A stretch of 14,652 nt of DNA from an uncultured Roseburia sp. GTDB taxonomy: Bacteria; Bacillota; Clostridia; Lachnospirales; Lachnospiraceae. Of this stretch, positions 5,972 through 14,606 are shown one piece after another. Where the stretch lies: contig CANODN010000021.1 in the NCBI GenBank assembly GCA_947564765.1, positions 1 to 14,652 of the forward strand, in the 5' to 3' direction. Within the stretch, counting starts at the first letter, position 1; every line of letters starts with the position of its first letter. The notes under the pieces were generated by a model, which was not told the DNA's origin, made no database searches, and saw only the letters and a program-made list of their open reading frames with translations. The translations under genes and the position numbers were made by a program.

Positions 5972-8900
5972 TTACCGCTTCTTCTTTACGATCTTAGAAA
6001 ATGTGCTGCTTACTACCTTCTGACCGTTTACCATTTTATAAGATTGAATCTTGTAATATGCCGTCTTTCCTTTTTTGGCTTTCTTATCCACATATTTCTT
6101 TGTTCCGGCTTTTTTAATCTCCGTAATCTTTTTATAGCCCTTCTTTTTCTTGTAGGAACGGTAGATGATATAGCCGTCTGCTCCGTCTGCCTTTTTCCAG
6201 CTGATCTGAATTCCTTTTTTGGTTTTCTTGGCTTTGACGCCTGTCGGCGCCGCCGGTGCAGATTGTTTCACTGCAAATTTTGCGGTCAGGCTAATCGCTC
6301 CTGTAACCATAAAGGTATAGGATGATTTGTCGGATACCTTTTGTGTGCCATTATACCAGCCTGCAAATTCATATCCTGTATTGGGAACTGCAGTTACCGT
6401 AACCGAACTTCCATACTCCGCTTCGGACTGTCCTCCTTTTACCGTTCCGCCGGCTTCCGCATTTGTTGTAACCGTATATTTTTCTTTCACAAATTTCGCA
6501 GTCAAATCGGTTTCGGTTTTTACCACAAAGGTATATGCCCTCTCTTCCGATACGCAGTCTCCCTCTTCATCAAACCACCCTGCAAAAACATATCCTGCAT
6601 TGGGAACCGCAGTCACGGTAACCGGCTGATTGTATGGTGCATTTTTACTGCCTCCCGCTACGGTTCCGCCGGATTCTGACACCAGATTAACAGAAAATTC
6701 CGTTGCAAACTTTGCAGTTAATTTAGCAGCCGTTTCCGCAGTATAAATATAATTATATGATAAATCTTTTGACACTCTTTCCCCATCAATGTACCAGCCT
6801 AAAAATCCATGTGTTGCATCCGGCACTGCTGTAACTATAGTTTTCTTGCCGGGAGCCGCTGTAGCCTTTGCTAAAACACTTCCTCCCTCTTCGGATTTTG
6901 GTTCAAATGCTACCATTTCAACTTTTGGAATCTTAAAGCTGTAAACAGAATTGGGATTCAATACAAAGTTCAGGCTTTCACTGTCTGCCGTCACCTTTTC
7001 TTTTTGAACCGTAATGTTCTCGGGATTTTCCAGTGTATTCATATCTTCTACATTTTCCGAAGACATATACCACACATCAATCTCTTCATCCGTCAGATTC
7101 CAGTCATCTACCGAAATGTCCACTGCCGACACACCGGTATTTTTATTGTTGACAATCATGACATATGCATCTCCGGAATCGTCTGTAGTAGAGTATACAT
7201 TGATATTGTTTACTGCACTGTTTCCGTTGCCGGTAAACACATCATTTCCGGTAATTGTCTCGCTTACCTGATGATTTCCCGTCATCTGATTGAAAATAGA
7301 AAACAGATGCGCCGAAGGCGTTGCCACAAAACGGTTGCCCTCACTGCTCTCATGGCATTGAATCACACATTGCTGCCATGCCCCCAGATTATCGCTTCCG
7401 GATGTGGTGTCCACCAGACAGTGCTTATTCTGATATGCTGCACCGGAATTGACACAGTCAATCATGTGGTTTGCAATATAAATCGCATGTCCCAGAGACG
7501 TCTGGTAATTGCTTGCCGGAGTAACTCCTAAAATTCCAAACTCGGAAACCGCTACCTTTTTGCTGTCATCCTGTGTAACCGTATGCATTTTAGTTTTGTA
7601 GGTTGCAATATTATTGGAAAAATTCTTCGCCTTTACCAGAGAATCTTCATAACCGGTAACTCCTCTGCTGTACGGATGGATGATTACACCGTCATACTTG
7701 TCATCATATCCTTTTGCATGCATTTTATCGATAAAATCATTCTGAAGCCGATCAACAATACCGGAATAAAGCTCAATATTGGGATCTACCGCTTTCATGG
7801 CATCGTAATAGTCTACAAATCCGGCCTGCTTCGTCTTATAATTGCACCGAATCTCTGCTCCGGAAGCCGGAATATTTCCGTTTGTGCCATTACCAAAGGT
7901 AATTTTTCCTGTTTCATAATCAAACAGACATACATTTGCCGCACCCTTGCCTTCCAGTGAATCTACAATTTCCCATTTCGCATCCGCGACATATACTTCC
8001 GCCGAATCTGCAACGACCGGCAGATAATATACATAACGCTCCTGATTCTGTGTTCCATCGCCGCGGGAAGCGGACGGCCTCCAGTCTCCTTTTTTTGCCA
8101 CCCTGTTATTTGTCTGATAATAGCTTCTCTGTCCGGAGATGGTCATGGTGTCGCCTTCAATATAAAGATCTACTGTCCCTTTACTGTTCTCACTGATGCC
8201 GGACATCCAGTAATCCTGTCCGGTATCGCTGTATTCATTGCCCAGCTCAAAACGAATTACGCCATAAGGTTCTACGTGTCCGTTTGCTGCCCGCACTGCA
8301 GCCCAATCGGTACCGCCTCCCGGATTGGTACCGTCGTTTGGCGCATTTAAATATTCTACCAGATCTGCAGCATCCTGAGCGGTTCCTCTTCCCAAACCAT
8401 ACACAAAAATCGCTTCGGAATTTAAATCGTCATAAATCCACTTCATGGCTTCGTCCACGCCGAATGCAGGATCTACCGGCGTCTCTCCGGCATCAGAATA
8501 AAAGTTATTTCCGGCAATGGTTGTTGTCCGATCCTCTTTTGGTCCTATGGTATCCTTCCAGGTAAAGAGATTGGAAACCGTACCGCCCGGATAACGCACG
8601 GAACCGAATCTGGCATCCTTTGCCAGTGCGTTAAAATCATCGTTTATTTTGTCATTCTCGTTATCCCAGCTTCCGTAGCCGTAATTATGATAACGGTGAT
8701 TGATGCCAAACATCGCAGAGGGTATTTCTCTGACTGTCTGAGATGTATCTACCTCTATTGTAATCGGGGTTTTTGCTTCATATGCGCGGACTGCAGACTG
8801 CAGCTCTGCAATCACGTCTTCTACAGCCGCAATATCCGCCGATGCATCGTCTCTGACTCCCTCTGCTTTGCGGATTGCCGCCTGGAGATTCACTGCTTCC

Positions 8901-9760
8901 TCATCCGTACCGTCTGCATTTAACGCTTTCGCACTTGCAATCAGCTTATCCAGCCTTTCTTTTGCTCCCTGTGCTTCCAAAATTCCGCTGTGCAGATCAT
9001 AAATCGCTTTTACGGAGTCGGCGTTCAGCGCTTTGCTGTAATACCGAAGTTCGTCCATAATTCCGGTAATTGCAGAAGAATTTGCATTCTCTCTGTGGGT
9101 ACCGACGCGGATATTTCCGCTGCCGTTTACAAGTGTCCCGGTAAGCGTTTCTCCATTGGTCTGCACGCCGTCCAGATAAAAGTATGCCTTTCTCGGGGAA
9201 ACATCTGCGGCATCCACAGCCAGCATCACATGATGCCATTCTTCCCGTTGAATTGTCTGGCTGCAGTATCTGTTTGATGCATCCAGATAGGTTCCGTATT
9301 GACCGCTGTTCCCCAGCGTCAGAATCGCTCTTCCGCTGCCACTGCCGTCCTGATGAAAAACACTTGTGCCGTTGGCCGGCAGTGTTTCGTATTTGATCCA
9401 TGCCCCAATGGTAAATGCATTGGACGTATTCAGTCCCAGATCTGCATCCGCAAGGTTCAGTGTAAGATAGGAATTGTTATCACCGCTAAAAGATGCAGCG
9501 CCGCTGCCGCCGACTCCTCCGGAACCGTTTAATGTGACTCCGTTTCCTGTTTTTGCCGCAGACACATTTGCCGCGGGCGCACTGCCTGCCAGCCGCTCGG
9601 CCTCCGTCTCTCCTTCAAATGTCCAGTATCCCACCAGTCCATCTGTCAAATCAGGCTCTGCCGCTTGTATCTGCATGTCTCCTGCCCCCTGCCAGATACT
9701 GCCGGCTGTCAGACTAACTGCCAACGCCAACGCCATGATTCGTTTTAATCGTTTATTCAT
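5972..9760 (-). CDS. Secreted multidomain clan GH-A glycoside hydrolase (arabinofuranosidase-like)
   Basis: This is a large extracellular carbohydrate-active enzyme of 1262 residues. In order: signal peptide (1 to about 34); LamG/concanavalin-like domain (about 38-258, GLVGYWTFEG to MDELRYYSKALN); an alpha-helical FIVAR-like spacer (about 260-330); a catalytic (beta/alpha)8 barrel from about 332, with RYPGG at 389, FELGNE with E509 as likely acid/base, and SEFG with E740 as likely nucleophile; a beta-sandwich to about 945; three InlB-type repeats (about 948-1166); and a lysine-rich Fn3-like domain to the end. RYPGG plus GNE resembles GH51-type alpha-L-arabinofuranosidases, but an insertion of about 130 residues splits the barrel, so family and substrate are uncertain. 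No LPXTG is seen. The ATG at 9760 follows AGGAGG by 5 bases; the open frame beyond it is probably untranslated leader. It is the first gene of the probable four-gene operon. Confidence 0.85.
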   Translation of the reverse strand: MNKRLKRIMALALAVSLTAGSIWQGAGDMQIQAAEPDLTDGLVGYWTFEGETEAERLAGSAPAANVSAAKTGNGVTLNGSGGVGGSGAASFSGDNNSYLTLNLADADLGLNTSNAFTIGAWIKYETLPANGTSVFHQDGSGSGRAILTLGNSGQYGTYLDASNRYCSQTIQREEWHHVMLAVDAADVSPRKAYFYLDGVQTNGETLTGTLVNGSGNIRVGTHRENANSSAITGIMDELRYYSKALNADSVKAIYDLHSGILEAQGAKERLDKLIASAKALNADGTDEEAVNLQAAIRKAEGVRDDASADIAAVEDVIAELQSAVRAYEAKTPITIEVDTSQTVREIPSAMFGINHRYHNYGYGSWDNENDKINDDFNALAKDARFGSVRYPGGTVSNLFTWKDTIGPKEDRTTTIAGNNFYSDAGETPVDPAFGVDEAMKWIYDDLNSEAIFVYGLGRGTAQDAADLVEYLNAPNDGTNPGGGTDWAAVRAANGHVEPYGVIRFELGNEYSDTGQDYWMSGISENSKGTVDLYIEGDTMTISGQRSYYQTNNRVAKKGDWRPSASRGDGTQNQERYVYYLPVVADSAEVYVADAKWEIVDSLEGKGAANVCLFDYETGKITFGNGTNGNIPASGAEIRCNYKTKQAGFVDYYDAMKAVDPNIELYSGIVDRLQNDFIDKMHAKGYDDKYDGVIIHPYSRGVTGYEDSLVKAKNFSNNIATYKTKMHTVTQDDSKKVAVSEFGILGVTPASNYQTSLGHAIYIANHMIDCVNSGAAYQNKHCLVDTTSGSDNLGAWQQCVIQCHESSEGNRFVATPSAHLFSIFNQMTGNHQVSETITGNDVFTGNGNSAVNNINVYSTTDDSGDAYVMIVNNKNTGVSAVDISVDDWNLTDEEIDVWYMSSENVEDMNTLENPENITVQKEKVTADSESLNFVLNPNSVYSFKIPKVEMVAFEPKSEEGGSVLAKATAAPGKKTIVTAVPDATHGFLGWYIDGERVSKDLSYNYIYTAETAAKLTAKFATEFSVNLVSESGGTVAGGSKNAPYNQPVTVTAVPNAGYVFAGWFDEEGDCVSEERAYTFVVKTETDLTAKFVKEKYTVTTNAEAGGTVKGGQSEAEYGSSVTVTAVPNTGYEFAGWYNGTQKVSDKSSYTFMVTGAISLTAKFAVKQSAPAAPTGVKAKKTKKGIQISWKKADGADGYIIYRSYKKKKGYKKITEIKKAGTKKYVDKKAKKGKTAYYKIQSYKMVNGQKVVSSTFSKIVKKKR
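6263..6915 (-). repeat. Three tandem InlB-type B-repeat modules
   Basis: Within the large hydrolase, three units of about 73 residues (219 bases) repeat the pattern GG(S/T)V, VTAVP(D/N), G(F/Y)xFxGW and LTAKFA. Units 2 and 3 are close at DNA level: TATCCTGTATTGGGAAC at 6372 returns as TATCCTGCATTGGGAAC at 6591, exactly 219 bases on. Such repeats are common spacer or adhesion modules in Firmicutes surface proteins. Confidence 0.8.
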
Positions 9761-9792
9761 GTACCCCTCCTCATTCAAAACCTTCTGTTGCC

Positions 9793-9822
9793 GTATACCT
9801 TGGATATCTTCGAACAGTATAC
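9793..9822. promoter_or_regulatory. Paired GTATAC palindromes in the hydrolase leader
   Basis: GTATAC occurs at 9793-9798 and 9817-9822, 24 bases apart, between a possible promoter and the hydrolase start. Each is self-complementary, so together they form both a direct and an inverted repeat. They could be a regulator site or pair in the mRNA. No known operator is matched. Confidence 0.2.
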
Positions 9823-9846
9823 TCCAAAGAGTGATCCTTACGGAAC

Positions 9847-9875
9847 ATTTTAACATATTCGCAAAGCTTTTTACA
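9847..9875 (-). promoter_or_regulatory. Possible promoter of the hydrolase operon
   Basis: On the minus strand TAAAAT (9847-9852) lies 17 bases after a poor -35, TGTAAA (9870-9875). It sits between the glgP terminator and the hydrolase start, where a promoter is needed. The weak -35 suggests either an activator or a wrong choice of boxes. The leader would be about 80 bases long. Confidence 0.3.
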
Positions 9876-9947
9876 GTCTTTTTTGGATATAATCCACATA
9901 ATCCGAAGAACACATCCAATATCTCTTTCCAGTCAAACAAAATCCTT

Positions 9948-9994
9948 TAAACAGAAACCCCCGGAAAGCTCTTCCCAAACGCTTCCCGGAGGTT
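9948..9994 (-). terminator. Rho-independent terminator of glgP
   Basis: A 14-bp GC-rich stem with two G-U pairs (9956-9969 with 9981-9994) closes an 11-base loop. On the minus strand it is followed by a broken T-run, TTTCTGTTT. It lies about 40 bases past the glgP stop and ends the ileS-glgP transcript before the hydrolase operon. Confidence 0.75.
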
Positions 9995-10032
9995 CTCAAT
10001 ATCTGACATCCTGTGCCAGTTTTTTATATATT

Positions 10033-12501
10033 TTACAATTCCTCTTCTTCCACTTCCAGCTTATCCAGATGCCATACGTCATCTACATATTCCTGAATTG
10101 TACGGTCAGAAGAAAACTTGCCTACATGCGCCGTATTCAGCATCGCCATTTTGGCCCAGCGCTTTTCATCCTTATAGGCCTCTTCCACTTCCTTCTGCGC
10201 CTGTGCATAAGAACGGAAATCTGCCAGAATGAAATAGGTGTCTGCATACTGGGTACTCTGTGTATTTAACAGAGAGTTATACAGCTCACGGAACAATTCA
10301 CTGTTCTGGGGAGAATAAAATCCGTTGATCAGCTGCATTAATACTTTACGGATATCCTGATCATTGTTGAAAATCTGCATCGGATTGTAATCTCTGTTTC
10401 TTTCGTGTGCGATAACCTCATCCGAGCTCATACCGAAAATAAACATATTCTCCTTGCCGACTTCTTCCAGCATCTCCACATTTGCACCGTCCATCGTTCC
10501 GATTGTAACGGCTCCGTTTAACATAAACTTCATATTACCCGTACCGGAAGCTTCCTTGCTGGCAGTGGAAATCTGCTCGCTCACATCCGCTGCCGCAAAA
10601 ATCCACTCTGCATTGGATACACGGTAATCTTCAATAAATACTACCTTAATCTTATCATGAATGCTTCTGTCGTTGTTGATGACTTCTGCAACACTGTTGA
10701 TCAGCTTAATGGTCAGCTTGGCAATTTTATAGCCTGCAGCTGCTTTTGCGCCGAAGATGAAGGTTCTCGGATAAAATTCCCGATCCGGATGCTCCTTGAT
10801 CTCATTGTATAGATACATAATATGAAGAATATTTAAAAGCTGTCTCTTATATTCATGCAGACGTTTTACCTGTACGTCAAAAATAGAACGGGGATCTACA
10901 TCAATGCCGTTGTGCTCTTTGATGTATTTTGCCAGCCTGACTTTATTCTGATACTTAATGTTCATAAATTCATGCTGTGCCTTCTCATCATCCGCATAAA
11001 GGGCTATCTTTCCGATCTTGCTTAAGTCCGTAATCCACTCTTCTCCCACATGGTCTGTTACCCATGCAGACAGCAGCGGATTGCCGTGAAGCAGGAAACG
11101 CCTCTGGGTAATGCCGTTTGTCTTATTGTTGAATTTATCCGGATACATCTCATAAAAATCTTTTAATTCCTGATTCTTCAAAATCTCCGTATGCAGTCTT
11201 GCCACACCATTCACGGAATGACCTGCTGCAATGGCGAGATGCGCCATTTTCACCTGTCCGTTATAGATAATAGCCATGCGCTCAACCTTGCCGTTATCCC
11301 CCGGATACTGCTGCTGGATCTGCAGGATAAATCTGCGGTTAATCTCTTCTACAATCTGATAGATACGCGGCAGGAGTCTTGAGAAAATCTCAATCGGCCA
11401 TTTCTCCAGCGCTTCCGCCATAATCGTATGATTGGTGTATGCGCAGACTTTGGTTGTAATATCCCATGCATCGTCCCACTGAAGCTCTTCTTCATCCACC
11501 AGATAACGCATCAGCTCTGCAACTGCTACGGTCGGATGCGTATCATTCAGCTGGAACGCTACTTTCTTCGGCAGATCGTGGATGTCAGAATGCATCTTTT
11601 TAAATCTTTCAACTGCACGCTGCACACTGGCAGATACAAAGAAATACTGCTGTTTTAAACGAAGTTCTTTTCCCTGAATATGATTATCATTCGGATAGAG
11701 AACCTCTACCAGGTTTCTGGCCAGATTTTCCTGCTCTACAGCCTTATGATAATCACCCTTATCGAAAGAATCCAGCTCAAAGCACTCTGCCGGCTCCGCA
11801 TCCCAGATCATCAGTGTATTGACCATATGATTGTTGTAACCGATAATCGGCATATCATACGGTACGGCACGCACAGACTGATAGCCTTCCTGCTGGAATT
11901 TCACTCTGCCGTCCGGCGTATTTACCGTACGGACATAACCGCCGAATTTGACCTCATAGGTATACTCCGGGCGTCTCAGCTCAAAGGGATATCCGTCCTT
12001 TAACCAGTTATCCGGCACTTCCAGCTGAAAACCGTCTTCGATTTTCTGTTTAAACATCCCGTAACGGTAGCGGATACCGCAGCCATAAGCCGCATATCCA
12101 AGAGTAGATAAGGATTCCATAAAGCAGGCTGCCAGTCTTCCCAGGCCGCCGTTACCAAGAGCCGGGTCCGGCTCCTGATCCTCAATGGCATTGATATCCA
12201 GTCCCATCTCTTCCAACGCTTCCGCCACTGCCTGATATGCTGTCAGATTAATCAGGTTGTTGCCAAGGGCACGTCCCATTAAAAATTCCATGGACATATA
12301 GTATACCACTTTGGGATCTTCTTTTTTCATGCTGTGCTGTGTTTCCATCCACTGATTGATGATCTCATCCTTTACGGCATAAGATACTGCCTGGAAAATT
12401 TCCTGTGCGCTGGCTTCCTCTAATGTCTTACGGTAAAGCTTTCTGACATGATCTTTTACTTCTTTTTTAAACTGTTCTTTGTCAAATACTTCCTTCTTCA
12501 A
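10033..12501 (-). CDS. glgP: Glycogen/alpha-glucan phosphorylase, TTG start
   Basis: GlgP cleaves alpha-1,4-glucans such as glycogen or maltodextrin with phosphate to release glucose-1-phosphate in the cytoplasm, using pyridoxal phosphate. The protein is full length at 822 residues. Clear family motifs include EPDPALGNGGLGRLAACFMESL near residue 110, QLNDTHP in the middle, NGITQRR, and the PLP site EASGTGNMKFM with K658 as the Schiff-base lysine. The start is TTG at 12501, supported by AGGAGG seven bases upstream and by the protein opening MKKEVFDKEQFKKEV. The TTG overlaps the ileS stop as TTGA, so translation is probably coupled to ileS. A hairpin at 9948-9994 ends the transcript. No dedicated promoter is visible. 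The family call is very secure; glycogen versus maltodextrin preference cannot be read. Confidence 0.95.
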   Translation of the reverse strand: MKKEVFDKEQFKKEVKDHVRKLYRKTLEEASAQEIFQAVSYAVKDEIINQWMETQHSMKKEDPKVVYYMSMEFLMGRALGNNLINLTAYQAVAEALEEMGLDINAIEDQEPDPALGNGGLGRLAACFMESLSTLGYAAYGCGIRYRYGMFKQKIEDGFQLEVPDNWLKDGYPFELRRPEYTYEVKFGGYVRTVNTPDGRVKFQQEGYQSVRAVPYDMPIIGYNNHMVNTLMIWDAEPAECFELDSFDKGDYHKAVEQENLARNLVEVLYPNDNHIQGKELRLKQQYFFVSASVQRAVERFKKMHSDIHDLPKKVAFQLNDTHPTVAVAELMRYLVDEEELQWDDAWDITTKVCAYTNHTIMAEALEKWPIEIFSRLLPRIYQIVEEINRRFILQIQQQYPGDNGKVERMAIIYNGQVKMAHLAIAAGHSVNGVARLHTEILKNQELKDFYEMYPDKFNNKTNGITQRRFLLHGNPLLSAWVTDHVGEEWITDLSKIGKIALYADDEKAQHEFMNIKYQNKVRLAKYIKEHNGIDVDPRSIFDVQVKRLHEYKRQLLNILHIMYLYNEIKEHPDREFYPRTFIFGAKAAAGYKIAKLTIKLINSVAEVINNDRSIHDKIKVVFIEDYRVSNAEWIFAAADVSEQISTASKEASGTGNMKFMLNGAVTIGTMDGANVEMLEEVGKENMFIFGMSSDEVIAHERNRDYNPMQIFNNDQDIRKVLMQLINGFYSPQNSELFRELYNSLLNTQSTQYADTYFILADFRSYAQAQKEVEEAYKDEKRWAKMAMLNTAHVGKFSSDRTIQEYVDDVWHLDKLEVEEEEL

Positions 12502-14606
12502 GCGAGCTCCTCCTTTTTCACTTCCAGAACGACATGTTCTCCATTAATATTCCATTCTTTTTCATATCCGCCAAGCTTCTCTGTTGTAATCTCCACTGCA
12601 AGCACCTCCGAACAGATCGTATCCGGATTCTTTTCAAATACGCCGGATACTTTTTCTCCTGTCTGATAGGAAACTTTAATCTGATCCATTACTTCAAAGC
12701 CTGCTTCTTTACGCATTGTCTGGATCTTACTGATCAGCTCCCGGACAAATCCCTCTTCTACCAGCTCTTCGGTCAGGTTCGTATCCAATACAACTGTTAC
12801 TTCATTATCTCCTTCTGTTACATAACCCTCCATCTGAGTCATGGTAATAAGCAAATCGTCTTCTAATAATACAACTTCTTCGCTGATGCTGTCAAGTTTC
12901 AGCACACCCTTGCTCTTAAGCTGCGCCATAGCTTCATTTCCGTTTAGATCAGCCAGTGCCTGCTTAATCTGTCCAAGATATTTTCCGTATTTCGGACCTA
13001 CGGTACGAAGCTGGGGCTTAAAGGTGTAATCCGTAAATGCACTGACATCTTCTGTAAATTCCACTTTCTTTACATTCAGCTCTTCTTCGATGATTCGTGT
13101 ATAAAACTCGGAAAGATCATAGGGCGCCTTCACATACATCCTGCCGATGGGCTGACGGTTTTTGATGTTGGCGGAATTACGGCACGCCCTTCCCATAACA
13201 ACAATCTTTAAGACTGCCTCCATATTCTTCTCCAGCTCTTTGTCGATGACAGATTCGTCTGCTGTGGGGAAGTCACACAGATGAACGCTTTCCGGCGCGT
13301 TTTTGTCGATGCTTCCGACTAAATTGCGGTAAATATCCTCTGCCATAAAGGGAATCATCGGCGCCGCACATTTGGCCACGGTTACAAGGGCCGTGTACAA
13401 GGTCATATATGCATTGATCTTATCCTGCTCCATGCCCTTGGCCCAGAAGCGTTCTCTGCTTCTTCTGACATACCAGTTACTCATTTCATCTACAAATCCA
13501 TCCAGTGCTCTTGCCGCTTCCGGAATCCGGTAATTTCCAAGATTCGTATCTACATCCCGAATCAGGCTGTTTAGTTTGGATAACAGCCACTTATCCATAA
13601 CCGGTAATTTATCATAATCTAACGTATACTGACTTGCGTCAAATTCATCAATATTGGCATACAGCACAAAGAATGCATAGGTATTCCAGAGCGTACCCAT
13701 AAATTTGCGCTGTCCTTCCTGCACAGCTTTTCCGTGGAAACGGTTGGGAAGCCAGGGTGCGGAATTGATATAGAAATACCAGCGGATGGCATCTGCACCG
13801 TATTTCTCCAGCGCTTCGAAGGGATCTACGGCATTTCCTTTGGACTTGCTCATCTTCTGTCCCTTTTCATCCTGTACATGGCCCAAAACAATTACATTTT
13901 CATAAGGCGATTGATTAAACAGCAGTGTAGATTCCGCCATCAGGGAATAAAACCAGCCTCTGGTCTGATCCACTGCCTCGGAGATAAACTGGGCAGGAAA
14001 TTGCTGCTCAAACAATTCTTTATTTTCGAAGGGATAATGATGCTGTGCGAATGGCATAGCGCCGGAATCAAACCAGCAGTCGATTACTTCCGGCACACGG
14101 TGCATTTCTCCCTGGCATTTTGGACACTTTATGGTAACCTCGTCAATGTAAGGCCGGTGAAGCTCTACCTTCTCTGTCCCGGGATCTCCGTTTCGCTCCG
14201 CCAGTTCTTTACGGCTGCCGATGCATTCCTGGTGCCCGCATTCACATTCCCATACATTTAACGGCGTACCCCAGTAACGGTTTCTGGAAATGCCCCAGTC
14301 CTGAATGTTTTCCAGCCAGTCGCCGAAGCGTCCTTTTCCAATGGATTCCGGAATCCAGTTGACCGTATTGTTATTGCGGATCAGATCCTCTTTCACCGCC
14401 GTCATTTTAATAAACCAGGATTCCCTTGCATAATAGATCAACGGTGTGTCGCACCGCCAGCAGTGGGGATATTCATGCTCGAATTTCGGCGCGTCGAATA
14501 AAAGTCCCTTCTCCTCCAGATCCTTTAATACCATAGGATCTGCTTTTTTCACAAATACGCCCGCGTAGCTTGTTTCTTCCGACATTTCACCCTTACCGTT
14601 TACCAT
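12498..14606 (-). CDS. ileS: Isoleucyl-tRNA synthetase, 5' part missing
   Basis: IleRS charges tRNA-Ile with isoleucine. About 702 C-terminal residues are present; the family is about 1040 long, so roughly a third, including the HIGH motif, is absent. Visible parts are PHCWRCDTPLIYYARESWF, GKGRFGDWLENIQDWGISR, a metal-binding CECGHQEC and KCPKC pair, the EVIDCWFDSGAMPFAQHHYPF block, the ATP-site motif KMSKS (13842-13856), the anticodon-binding helical domain and a C-terminal region ending EVKKEELA. The wording resembles the longer IleS2-type enzymes. The ATG at 14606 is not the true start: it falls mid-protein, in a VNGKGEM segment. Upstream of it the minus frame loses similarity and meets TGA at 14628-14630, while the preceding IleRS motif appears on the other strand. 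The stop overlaps the glgP start by 4 bases. Confidence 0.93.
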   Translation of the reverse strand: MVNGKGEMSEETSYAGVFVKKADPMVLKDLEEKGLLFDAPKFEHEYPHCWRCDTPLIYYARESWFIKMTAVKEDLIRNNNTVNWIPESIGKGRFGDWLENIQDWGISRNRYWGTPLNVWECECGHQECIGSRKELAERNGDPGTEKVELHRPYIDEVTIKCPKCQGEMHRVPEVIDCWFDSGAMPFAQHHYPFENKELFEQQFPAQFISEAVDQTRGWFYSLMAESTLLFNQSPYENVIVLGHVQDEKGQKMSKSKGNAVDPFEALEKYGADAIRWYFYINSAPWLPNRFHGKAVQEGQRKFMGTLWNTYAFFVLYANIDEFDASQYTLDYDKLPVMDKWLLSKLNSLIRDVDTNLGNYRIPEAARALDGFVDEMSNWYVRRSRERFWAKGMEQDKINAYMTLYTALVTVAKCAAPMIPFMAEDIYRNLVGSIDKNAPESVHLCDFPTADESVIDKELEKNMEAVLKIVVMGRACRNSANIKNRQPIGRMYVKAPYDLSEFYTRIIEEELNVKKVEFTEDVSAFTDYTFKPQLRTVGPKYGKYLGQIKQALADLNGNEAMAQLKSKGVLKLDSISEEVVLLEDDLLITMTQMEGYVTEGDNEVTVVLDTNLTEELVEEGFVRELISKIQTMRKEAGFEVMDQIKVSYQTGEKVSGVFEKNPDTICSEVLAVEITTEKLGGYEKEWNINGEHVVLEVKKEELA
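12509..12514 (-). promoter_or_regulatory. Ribosome binding site of glgP inside ileS
   Basis: AGGAGG lies within the last codons of ileS (encoding KEE), 7 bases before the TTG start of glgP. It fixes the non-ATG start and implies that ribosomes finishing ileS help start glgP. Confidence 0.8.

Noticed and set aside
7004..7531. Plus-strand reading frame of 175 residues inside the large hydrolase
   Set aside because: It is a shadow of the hydrolase frame, rich in Cys, His and Ile with no domain pattern.
9761..9940. Upstream extension of the large hydrolase by 60 residues
   Set aside because: It starts at a TTG, runs through the probable promoter region, and places a non-signal sequence before a good signal peptide that has its own AGGAGG.
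13734..14261. Plus-strand reading frame of 175 residues inside ileS
   Set aside because: It is antisense to well-conserved IleRS sequence, has no ribosome site and resembles no family.
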